Source: Sphingobacterium sp. UBA7855
GTDB lineage: Bacteria; Bacteroidota; Bacteroidia; Sphingobacteriales; Sphingobacteriaceae
Assembly (NCBI GenBank): GCA_002500745.1
Contig: DLST01000006.1
Span: 88,095 to 152,094 of the forward strand
Length of the DNA stretch: 64,000 bases
Direction of reading: 5' to 3'
Every line of letters begins with the position of its first letter. Positions within the stretch are counted from its first letter, which is position 1. Positions 17,396 through 25,805 of the stretch are shown here, piece by piece. A model generated the notes under the pieces. That model worked only from the letters and a program-made list of their open reading frames with translations, ran no database searches and was not told where the DNA came from. Position numbers and translations under genes: made by a program.

Positions 17396-20365
17396 ATGAA
17401 CAAACAGCTATCACGTCCATTTTGGGCTCTGAGCATGCTACTCGGTGTAAGTGCTTCGGCATTTGCGCAACAGGCAACGCTAAAAGGGCGAGTAATGGAC
17501 CAGAAGGGGAGTTCCTTGGTTGGTGCTACACTGCGCTTCGAGGATATTCAAAAATCACTGTCTACCAATGCGAATGGGGATTTTAGCTTGGATAGACTAC
17601 AAACGGGGAAATTACGTCTGAAGGTAAGTATGGTCGGATATGCGACCCTGGATACCTTGATCCAGGTCGGCGATGGACAGCATCCGTTAAACCTTTACCT
17701 GAAATCCAATACCAGTGCACTGGAAGAGGTTGTGGTGATTGGTTATGGTACGCAAAAGAAAAGTGACCTGACGGGTTCAATCAGCACAGTATCTGCAAAA
17801 GATTTTCAAAAAGGACAGATCTCCTCGCCGGAGCAACTCATTATGGGGAAAGTTCCAGGCGTACAGATTACGACAAGTGGGGGGCAGCCAGGAGCAGCAA
17901 GCACCATACGTATCCGTACCGGAGCTTCATTGAACGCAAGTAACGATCCGTTAATTGTCGTAGATGGAATTCCATTGGCAGGTGGTTCTGTATCCGGGGT
18001 AGCAAACCCATTAAGTATGATTAATCCAAATGATATTGAGACATTTACAATCTTGAAAGATGCCAATGCAACAGCCATCTATGGTTCGCGAGCGTCGAAT
18101 GGGGTGATTTTGATCACGACAAAAAAAGGTAGCCGCTCCGGTACGCAGGTGAATTTTAGTACACAGAATTCATTGGCGACAGTCGCCAATAAAGTAAAGC
18201 TACTCAACGCCGATCAAATCCGTGATTATGTCAATACAAATGGCAGTGATGCCATGAAAAAACTGTTAGGAACAGCCAATACCGATTGGCAGGATGTGAT
18301 CTATGGCAATGCATTTACAACGGATAATAACGTTAATATTGCTTCGAAGGCAGGAAATATGCCATACCGTATTTCTGCGGGATATATGAACCAGGATGGG
18401 GTACTGAAAAATGATAACTTGAAGCGAACTACTGCTGCATTGGCTTTAACGCCAAAATTTTTGGACAATCACCTTTCTTTAGATGTGAATGTGCGTGGTA
18501 CCTGGTCAAAATCTAAATTCGCTACTCAGGATGCAATTGGTACAGCTATTCAGTTCGATCCCACCCAACCTGTGTATGTAGAGGATAAAAGTAGTTTTGG
18601 CGGGTACTACGAGTGGATTCAAGGGGGGAAGCCTAATCCCAATGCACCTCGCAACCCGTTAGCCTTGTTGGATTTACGCAAAGATAATGGCGATGTGTTT
18701 AGAAGTATCGGAAATGCAAAGGTGGATTATAGTTTTCATTTCCTGCCGGAGCTGCATGCCAACCTAAACGTCGGCTACGATTTGGCACGTTCCAAAGGCA
18801 ATACATTCACCCCAGCGATCGCTGCACGTAATTTTAATGAGGGTGGTGAAAGAACGCAATATAAAACCGATATCAACAATAAAACGCTGGAGTTTTATTT
18901 AAAGTATGATAAGGAATTACCTACAATCAAAAGTACGATAGACGCGACATTAGGCTATGGCTACTATAAAAATAGTAGCAAGGTTTACAATTTTAACCGT
19001 ACAAATGCGGATGGTGATAAGATCCTAAATGAACCTACTCGGCCTTTTGATAAGCCCGAAAATCTGTTGATCTCTTATTATGGCCGTCTGATTTATACCT
19101 ATGACAACCGCTATGTTCTGTCGGGAACCTTGCGGTCGGATGGTTCTTCCCGTTTTAGTCCGGATAACCGTTGGGGATATTTTCCTTCTGTTGGATTTAC
19201 CTGGCGGGCAAAGAACGAAGGCTTTTTAAAAGATATAGCTGCAGTATCCGAACTGAAGCTCCGTCTAAGTTATGGAAAAACCGGGCAGCAAGATGGCATC
19301 GCCAACTATTCTTATTTGCCTAATTATACCATCAGCGGCAACGAGTCGATGTATCGCTTTGGTGATGAATACTACTATTTAAATTCACCTGTGGCCTACG
19401 ATAAAGACATTCGTTGGGAAAATACAACAACCTATAATGCCGGAGTTGATTTTGGCTTTAGCAACAATCGGGTCTATGGTAGCGTGGATTATTATTCGAA
19501 AAAGACCAAAGACCTGCTCAGCACGATTCCCGTCCCTGTAGGCTCTAACTTTAGCAATTTCCTGTTGACCAACGTGGGTAACATGGAAAACCAGGGGCTG
19601 GAGTTTAATGTACACTTCGTCCCGCTAAAAACGGATAATTCGACCTTGGACATCGGTTTTAACCTAACTTATAATAAGAGTAAAGTAACCAATCTGACAC
19701 AGAGTGATGATCCGAACTTTATTGTAGAGACCGGTGGTATCCGTGGTGGTACAGGCGGAAATATCCAGGCGCATAAGGTTAATTTCATGCCAAACAGTTT
19801 CAATGTTTTCCAACAGGTATATGATGAACAAGGGCATCCTGTCGAAGGTGTCTATGTTGACCGTAATGGAGATGGCGTTATCAGCGATAACGATCGCTAT
19901 CTGTATAAATCACCGTTACCGAAATATCTTTTGGGTTTTACGGCGGCATACAGCTACAAAAAATGGTCGGCAACAACGGTATTGCGCGCAAATCTTGACA
20001 ATTATGTCTACGACAATGTTTCTTCTAATCTAGGTAGTGGTGCGAATGTCAGTGATCAGGCCGTATTGGTCATCAACAATGCACCGGTGGACTTTTTGAA
20101 CACCAATTTTTTGCTTAAACAGCTGCAGAGTGATTACTATATCAAGAATGCTTCGTTTTTGAAAATGGATAATGTGAATCTGAGTTACAATCTTGGAAAA
20201 TTTATCCGGAACAGTAATGCTTCGATGTCTATTTCTGCAACGGTACAGAATGTATTTACGATTACCAAGTATAAAGGGGTTGATCCGGAAATATCCAATG
20301 GTATAGATGACCGTTTCTATCCCAGACCGAGAACGTACGTGGTGGGTGTTAATGTGAGTTTTTAA
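17396..20365 (+). CDS. SusC-type TonB-dependent transporter (PUL2, starch)
   Basis: 989 residues without an STN domain: signal peptide to about 25 (SASAFAQ), carboxypeptidase-regulatory-like domain (about 27-105), plug beginning at VVVIGYGTQKK (about 115), then the beta barrel ending in Phe. Lack of the STN domain agrees with control by a LacI protein instead of FecR. It is followed by susD after 11 bp and lies between starch-acting enzymes, so its cargo is probably maltodextrin. Confidence 0.93.
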   Translation: MNKQLSRPFWALSMLLGVSASAFAQQATLKGRVMDQKGSSLVGATLRFEDIQKSLSTNANGDFSLDRLQTGKLRLKVSMVGYATLDTLIQVGDGQHPLNLYLKSNTSALEEVVVIGYGTQKKSDLTGSISTVSAKDFQKGQISSPEQLIMGKVPGVQITTSGGQPGAASTIRIRTGASLNASNDPLIVVDGIPLAGGSVSGVANPLSMINPNDIETFTILKDANATAIYGSRASNGVILITTKKGSRSGTQVNFSTQNSLATVANKVKLLNADQIRDYVNTNGSDAMKKLLGTANTDWQDVIYGNAFTTDNNVNIASKAGNMPYRISAGYMNQDGVLKNDNLKRTTAALALTPKFLDNHLSLDVNVRGTWSKSKFATQDAIGTAIQFDPTQPVYVEDKSSFGGYYEWIQGGKPNPNAPRNPLALLDLRKDNGDVFRSIGNAKVDYSFHFLPELHANLNVGYDLARSKGNTFTPAIAARNFNEGGERTQYKTDINNKTLEFYLKYDKELPTIKSTIDATLGYGYYKNSSKVYNFNRTNADGDKILNEPTRPFDKPENLLISYYGRLIYTYDNRYVLSGTLRSDGSSRFSPDNRWGYFPSVGFTWRAKNEGFLKDIAAVSELKLRLSYGKTGQQDGIANYSYLPNYTISGNESMYRFGDEYYYLNSPVAYDKDIRWENTTTYNAGVDFGFSNNRVYGSVDYYSKKTKDLLSTIPVPVGSNFSNFLLTNVGNMENQGLEFNVHFVPLKTDNSTLDIGFNLTYNKSKVTNLTQSDDPNFIVETGGIRGGTGGNIQAHKVNFMPNSFNVFQQVYDEQGHPVEGVYVDRNGDGVISDNDRYLYKSPLPKYLLGFTAAYSYKKWSATTVLRANLDNYVYDNVSSNLGSGANVSDQAVLVINNAPVDFLNTNFLLKQLQSDYYIKNASFLKMDNVNLSYNLGKFIRNSNASMSISATVQNVFTITKYKGVDPEISNGIDDRFYPRPRTYVVGVNVSF

Positions 20366-20376
20366 ACAATATAACG

Positions 20377-21972
20377 ATGAAAAAATTAAATAAATATATA
20401 GGCGCTTGCTTGCTTGCCGTCGCATTGAGCAGCTGCCACAAGGATTTGGACTTAAAACCGACCAACGATGTTACCGCAGATGTTGCTTATAAGGATTTTC
20501 AGGGGTACACCTCCTCTTTTGCCAGGTTATATGGATCTTTGACCCTCACCAGTACTTCAGGACCTAATAATTCCGATCTAGGTGGATTGGATGCCGGTAC
20601 ATCGGATTTTTTGCGTCTTTTTTGGAACGCACAAGAACTGACAACGGATGAAGCTGCTTGTGCATGGCTCAATGACCCGGGTATCAGTGGGTTAGATTAT
20701 CTGAATTTTGATGACAGTAATCCCATGCTGCGCGGCCTTTACACGCGTTGTGTTTATAGTGCAACGCTAGTCAATGAATTTTTAAGAGAAAGTACTGAAG
20801 CCAAATTGGCCGAGCGTGGTATTTCTGATGCCGATAAAAAAGAAATCGCTTATTATCGTGCCGAAGCAAGATTCTTACGTGCTTATAATTATTGGGTGCT
20901 GCTTGATTTATTTGGCAATCCACCATTTGTAACCGAAGAAACTCCTGTCGGAAAAGTATCGCCGCCTCAGATCAAACGACCTGAACTTTTTGCGTATGTA
21001 GAGAAAGAGCTGTTGGAAGTTGCAGGCCAGCTAAAAGGTGCCAAACAGAATGTATATGGTCGTGTCGATCAAGTTGCGGCATGGGGGCTGTTGGCTCGTT
21101 TATACCTCAACGCTGAAGTTTACCTGGGTGCCGGTAATAAGAAATATACCGAAGCAATTACATACGCAGAAAAAGTACTGAACTCGAGCTATAGTTTGGG
21201 GACAAATTATCGGGAGCTCTTTTACGCGGATAATGATGTGAACAACACCGAATTTATTTTCTATCTACCTTATGATGGAACCAAAACACAGAGCAAGGGT
21301 GGTACAACTTATCTGATCAATGCAGCTATTGATGCAACGATGGATCCCACTTCATTTGGTGTACCGGGCGGCGGTTGGGCCGGAAATCGGACACGCGACA
21401 ATATCGCAACGATTTTCGGAGACTACAGCGGAGCAACGGACAAGAGGGCAATGTTTCACTTAAATACGAGCGTTAAAATTGAAGATATCGCCGTCTATAA
21501 GCAAGGACTGGCGGTTACCAAATTCCGCAATGTGAACAAGGACGGAAAAACTGCTCCTCCGGCAGCTGAAGGTTTCGTTGCTTCGGTGGATTTCCCGTTG
21601 ATCCGTCTGGCAGAGATGAACTTGATCTATGCTGAGGCGACATTGCGTGGCGGCTCTGGCGGAAGCTTGGCCAAGGCGCTGGACTATGTCAATAAACTGC
21701 GTGTACGTGCTTATGGAAACAACAGTGGGAACTTAATGAATCTTTCTTTGGATGATATTCTCAATGAGCGTGTGAAAGAATTATACTGGGAAGGATTTAG
21801 ACGTTCGGATTTAATCCGCTATGGCAAATTTACGGGTGATAATTACCTCTGGCCTTTTAAAGGTGGTGTGCTTGCAGGTCAGGCAGTTGCCGGGTATAGG
21901 ACGCTGTTCCCACTTCCTGCTTCGGATATTATTGCGAACTCCAATCTTGTACAGAATCCAGGCTATAATTAA
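20377..21972 (+). CDS. SusD-family starch-binding lipoprotein (PUL2)
   Basis: 531 residues with lipobox VALSSC (Cys about 20). SusD landmarks: EARFLRAYNYWVLLDLFGNPP (about 165), IRLAEMNLIYAEA (about 410), LYWEGFRRSDLIRYGKF near 470 and the C-terminal NLVQNPGYN. Partner of the SusC encoded 11 bp upstream. After the TAA the same frame stays open for 53 further codons (21973-22131) with protein-like composition; see findings. Confidence 0.94.
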   Translation: MKKLNKYIGACLLAVALSSCHKDLDLKPTNDVTADVAYKDFQGYTSSFARLYGSLTLTSTSGPNNSDLGGLDAGTSDFLRLFWNAQELTTDEAACAWLNDPGISGLDYLNFDDSNPMLRGLYTRCVYSATLVNEFLRESTEAKLAERGISDADKKEIAYYRAEARFLRAYNYWVLLDLFGNPPFVTEETPVGKVSPPQIKRPELFAYVEKELLEVAGQLKGAKQNVYGRVDQVAAWGLLARLYLNAEVYLGAGNKKYTEAITYAEKVLNSSYSLGTNYRELFYADNDVNNTEFIFYLPYDGTKTQSKGGTTYLINAAIDATMDPTSFGVPGGGWAGNRTRDNIATIFGDYSGATDKRAMFHLNTSVKIEDIAVYKQGLAVTKFRNVNKDGKTAPPAAEGFVASVDFPLIRLAEMNLIYAEATLRGGSGGSLAKALDYVNKLRVRAYGNNSGNLMNLSLDDILNERVKELYWEGFRRSDLIRYGKFTGDNYLWPFKGGVLAGQAVAGYRTLFPLPASDIIANSNLVQNPGYN

Positions 21973-22138
21973 TCAGCATCAGACAGGAAGAACGACGAGT
22001 CTCTTCCGGTCAATGTAGCCTTACCTGTAATAAGACAATTGTTGACAGATGAAACCGGGCAATATCTATTGTTCGACGCATTGGCGAATGGTCAGTTACC
22101 CGGGCTTTCATCAGCTATTGAAAACAAAAATTAAACAG

Positions 22139-23158
22139 ATGAAAATTAGACACTATATCGGAATCATGCTGCTATTTATCGTGGCGTTCCAAAGTTGTAA
22201 AAAAGATGAGACGCGCGCTATATTGGCTAGCGGGGAGGACATAAAGCCGGCGACTTTAAGCCTCGATAAAACGAATGTAACCTTGTCAAAAGATAACGCA
22301 GAGGATACGGTACTGCACCTCAATATGATTCAGCCTGACTTTGGTTTTCAGGCTGCAGTGACCAATGTCCTTCAGTTTGGGCTTAAAGGTGACAATTTTA
22401 AAACTGTAAAGGAAGTGGTTATTCCTAGTGGTCGGAGCACCGTAGGTTTTACGGGTTATGAGCTGAATAGCTATTTACTTGCTTTGGGTGTGTCAACAGG
22501 GACCACTTCTGAATTTGACGTGCGCATAAAGTCAAGTATCAACGCTAAAATTACGGTGGTGTATTCTGCTTTAGCTGGTCTGAAGGCGATCCCCTTCGCT
22601 TCAACAAGTTATTTATATGCCATAGGGGCTTATGAGGACTGGGTTGAAGCCAATGCTGAATCGTTGATTTCGCCGACGAGTAATGGGATCTATACCGGTA
22701 TCATCAATTTTCCAGAAGAAAAATTGACCTTTAAACTGACTCCTGAGCGAAATTGGAGCAATTCATATGGAGAAACAGAGCCAGGTAAGATCGTTTACAA
22801 TGGTGGTCAAGACATCAAGGCTCCACGTGCCGGTAATCTCGAATTGGAAGTAAACACAACAGCTAACACGATTTCTTATAAAGACCATAGCTGGGGCATT
22901 ATTGGTAGCGCCACGCCTAAGGGCTGGGATGCCGATACGGATATGAAATTCGACAATGCCAATCAGGTATGGAAGCTCACAGTGAGCTTGACTGCAGGCG
23001 AGATCAAATTCCGTAAAAACCACGATTGGGGAACCAATTTTGGCGGGACTAATGGCACCTTGGCTGCTGGCGGTGCAAATATCGCCGTTGCCAATGCCGG
23101 TACCTATGATATTGTCGTGGATTTCAATGCAAATACATATACGTTGACGAAGAAATAA
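22139..23158 (+). CDS. SusE/SusF-like starch-binding outer-membrane lipoprotein
   Basis: The ATG at 22139 starts a lipoprotein signal (MKIRHYIGIMLLFIVAFQSC); the earlier ATG at 22049 would bury it. 339 residues: an N-terminal SusE-type Ig domain after the Cys, then two carbohydrate-binding repeats, about 190-240 (IGAYEDWVEA, FKLTPERNWSN) and about 245-339 (IIGSATPKGWDADTDM, FRKNHDWGTNFGG, ending VDFNANTYTLTKK). Family members hold starch at the cell surface. It is the only such gene here, while Bacteroides has both susE and susF. Confidence 0.88.
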   Translation: MKIRHYIGIMLLFIVAFQSCKKDETRAILASGEDIKPATLSLDKTNVTLSKDNAEDTVLHLNMIQPDFGFQAAVTNVLQFGLKGDNFKTVKEVVIPSGRSTVGFTGYELNSYLLALGVSTGTTSEFDVRIKSSINAKITVVYSALAGLKAIPFASTSYLYAIGAYEDWVEANAESLISPTSNGIYTGIINFPEEKLTFKLTPERNWSNSYGETEPGKIVYNGGQDIKAPRAGNLELEVNTTANTISYKDHSWGIIGSATPKGWDADTDMKFDNANQVWKLTVSLTAGEIKFRKNHDWGTNFGGTNGTLAAGGANIAVANAGTYDIVVDFNANTYTLTKK

Positions 23159-23164
23159 AAAACG

Positions 23165-25024
23165 ATGTTTAAACGAAATAAAAAGATTACCACAGTATTC
23201 GTGGCACTAACGGTGTTTGGATGGAGCCCCCTAATGGGGCAATCCATCCAACGCGTAGAACCTTTAAACTGGTGGGTAGGAATGGAAAATCCCACTTTGC
23301 AGCTTGTCGTCTATGGACCTCAGATAGGGAAAAGCGAGGTACAGGTGGAGGATAAAGGGATAGAACTTGTCAAAGTCAATCGCGTAGAAAATCCCAACTA
23401 CCTCTTTTTGGATGTCAAGGTGGCTGCTTCGGCCAAACCAGGATGGTCAACTTTTACCTTTAGCCAAGGAAAGAAAAAATTAACCTATCGTTATGAGTTG
23501 AAGCAGAGAAATCAAAAAATAAAAGCACAGGGTGTGAACAGTGCTGATTTGATCTACCTGATTATGCCCGATCGTTTTGCCAATGGAAACAAAGGAAATG
23601 ATCAGGTGAAAGGCATGTTGGATATGAGTTTAAACCGAGACTCGATGTATCTGCGTCATGGTGGTGATCTGGAAGGTATTATCGGAAAGCTGGATTACCT
23701 ACAAGATCTTGGGGTGACATCATTGTGGTTGACCCCTGTGTTGACCAATGACATGCCCCAGGCTTCATATCATGGTTATGCCAACACCGAAACCTATCAT
23801 ATTGATCCCCGTTTTGGTAGCAACGATACCTATGTCCAATTGGGTGAACAGCTGCATAAACGTCAGATGAAACTGATTTTTGATGTGGTGCCCAATCATA
23901 TTGGAAGTTATCATTGGACGGTAAAAGACAAGCCGATGGCTGACTGGCTCAATGAATGGCCTACCTATACGCAGACATCATACAAAGATCAGACAGTTTT
24001 TGATCCTTATGCCTCGGCAGATGACAAAAAGAAAATGGTCAAAGGCTGGTTTGTTCCCACAATGCCCGATATGAACGAACAAAACCCATACGTTCAAAAT
24101 TATCTGACCCAAAGCCATATCTGGTGGATAGAGACTGCGGCAATAGATGGATTCCGAATTGATACCTATCCGTACAATGATCTTGATTTTATGGCCAAAT
24201 GGACAGATCGCATTCTGCAGGAGTATCCAAAATTTACCTTTTTTGGTGAAACATGGGTACATGGTGTGGGGAACCAGGCCTATTTTCTGGGTGGAAAACG
24301 AGTTGGCCAGGAGGTCGATTCCAAGCTGATGGGTGTCACGGATTTTCAGCTTAATTATGCCATAGGTGATGCACTTAACCAAAAGACAGAATGGACCGCC
24401 GGAGCCAATAAATTATATTCAACCCTCGCTTCAGACTTTCTGTACCCACATCCCGAGCAAAATGTCCTTTTTTTGGATAACCACGATAAAGATCGTTTTT
24501 TCTCCGTTGTCGGTGAAAATGTGCAGAAATATAAATCGGCAATGGCTTGGCTTATGACAACAAGGGGCATCCCACAATTGTACTATGGGGCGGAAATTCT
24601 GATGAAGAATTTCTCCAATCCAGATGGCTTGTTACGGGAAGACTTTCAGGGTGGTTTCGCGGGTGATAAACTGAACAAGTTTACGGTAGAGGGAAGGACT
24701 AAAGCAGAGCAGGATATGTGGGCTTTTATTCAAACGCTAGCCAATTATCGTAAACAACATGCTGTATTACAAACCGGTAAAACGATGCAATATGTGCCCG
24801 AAGATGGCGTATATGTTTATTTCCGTTACAACGAAAAGCAAACTGTTATGGTCGTGATGAATTGCAATGATGTCGCGAAGGAACTTAAACTCGATCGCTT
24901 TAGGGAACGAAATAACCAGGTGAAGTCCTATTTCGATATTATTCAAAAGCAAGAGACCAATCCAGTTGACCATAGCTTGAAGTTGGACGCTTACGAGACT
25001 AAAGTGTTTGAGCTTAAGTTTTAA
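23165..25024 (+). CDS. susA: Periplasmic GH13 neopullulanase/cyclomaltodextrinase (SusA-like)
   Basis: 619 residues with a signal peptide ending near PLMGQ (26) and no lipobox, so periplasmic. N-terminal cyclomaltodextrinase Ig domain (about 28-125), GH13 barrel beginning at DLIYLIMPDRFANGN, and a C-terminal beta domain. Catalytic residues visible: DGFRIDTYPY (Asp333), FFGETWVHG (Glu362), LDNHDKDRF (Asp441), and region I FDVVPNHIG. It should cut imported maltodextrins to maltose and glucose. It lies 6 bp after the SusE-like gene. Confidence 0.92.
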   Translation: MFKRNKKITTVFVALTVFGWSPLMGQSIQRVEPLNWWVGMENPTLQLVVYGPQIGKSEVQVEDKGIELVKVNRVENPNYLFLDVKVAASAKPGWSTFTFSQGKKKLTYRYELKQRNQKIKAQGVNSADLIYLIMPDRFANGNKGNDQVKGMLDMSLNRDSMYLRHGGDLEGIIGKLDYLQDLGVTSLWLTPVLTNDMPQASYHGYANTETYHIDPRFGSNDTYVQLGEQLHKRQMKLIFDVVPNHIGSYHWTVKDKPMADWLNEWPTYTQTSYKDQTVFDPYASADDKKKMVKGWFVPTMPDMNEQNPYVQNYLTQSHIWWIETAAIDGFRIDTYPYNDLDFMAKWTDRILQEYPKFTFFGETWVHGVGNQAYFLGGKRVGQEVDSKLMGVTDFQLNYAIGDALNQKTEWTAGANKLYSTLASDFLYPHPEQNVLFLDNHDKDRFFSVVGENVQKYKSAMAWLMTTRGIPQLYYGAEILMKNFSNPDGLLREDFQGGFAGDKLNKFTVEGRTKAEQDMWAFIQTLANYRKQHAVLQTGKTMQYVPEDGVYVYFRYNEKQTVMVVMNCNDVAKELKLDRFRERNNQVKSYFDIIQKQETNPVDHSLKLDAYETKVFELKF

Positions 25025-25057
25025 CACAATTTAAAATTCTATAGAATTCATTTTTCG

Positions 25058-25705
25058 ATGATTAATTATAATACTGTAAAAGCCGTAATATTTGATTTGG
25101 ACGGTGTGTTGGTGGATACGGCGGTCTACCATTTTCAAGCCTGGCATAGATTGGCAGAAGGCTTGGGTTATTCGTTTTCTCTTGTTGACAACGAACAGCT
25201 GAAAGGGGTCAGTCGCATTGAATCCCTCGAGCTTATTTTAAAATGGGCGGGGGCGAAAATATCCGATGCTGAAAAAGCGGATTTGCTGTCACTTAAAAAC
25301 AAATGGTACTTGGAGCTGATTGAACAACTCAGCCCTGACCACTTGCTTTCAGGTAGTTTAGATCTATTAGAAAAACTCCAGAAAAAGGGGATTAAGATTG
25401 CATTGGGGTCAGCCAGCAAGAACGCGATGGGCATCCTTGAAAAAACGGGGATTATCAGCTATTTCGACGCATTGATTGATGGAAATGTGGTTCAACTGTC
25501 TAAACCTAATCCAGCAGTTTTCCTGAAGGGAGCTGAGGCTTTGGGAATTGAACCGGCATGCTGTCTCGTGCTGGAAGATGCTCAAGCCGGAATAGATGCG
25601 GCAAGGGCAGCCGGCATGCAGGTGATAGGGATTGGGCAGGCTGAACATCTTAACGGAGCAGATTTAGTGGTAGCCGATTTAGGAGCCTTAGTCGATAAAT
25701 TTTAG
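25058..25705 (+). CDS. pgmB: Beta-phosphoglucomutase
   Basis: 215 residues, HAD superfamily, cytoplasmic. Motif I FDLDGVLVDTAVYHFQAW supplies the nucleophile and acid/base aspartates; LKGVSRIESLELIL is the cap segment typical of beta-phosphoglucomutase; ALGSASKNA, KPNPAVFLKGAEALG and VLEDAQAGIDAARAAGM are motifs II-IV. It converts beta-glucose-1-phosphate to glucose-6-phosphate. The neighbouring GH65 phosphorylase makes that substrate, which supports the call strongly. Confidence 0.94.
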   Translation: MINYNTVKAVIFDLDGVLVDTAVYHFQAWHRLAEGLGYSFSLVDNEQLKGVSRIESLELILKWAGAKISDAEKADLLSLKNKWYLELIEQLSPDHLLSGSLDLLEKLQKKGIKIALGSASKNAMGILEKTGIISYFDALIDGNVVQLSKPNPAVFLKGAEALGIEPACCLVLEDAQAGIDAARAAGMQVIGIGQAEHLNGADLVVADLGALVDKF

Positions 25706-25805
25706 GAGCAATTCAAGTGATGGAAGCAAGGCGTAGATCATATTGGCAAAGAAGACCAGAATGATTGAGGCAGAGTATCCGTCGCGCATTGAAAAAAATA
25801 TAAAG

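Noticed and set aside
22049..22138. Earlier ATG for the SusE-like gene, adding 30 residues
   Set aside because: It would place the lipoprotein signal peptide inside the protein; the ATG at 22139 starts exactly at that signal.
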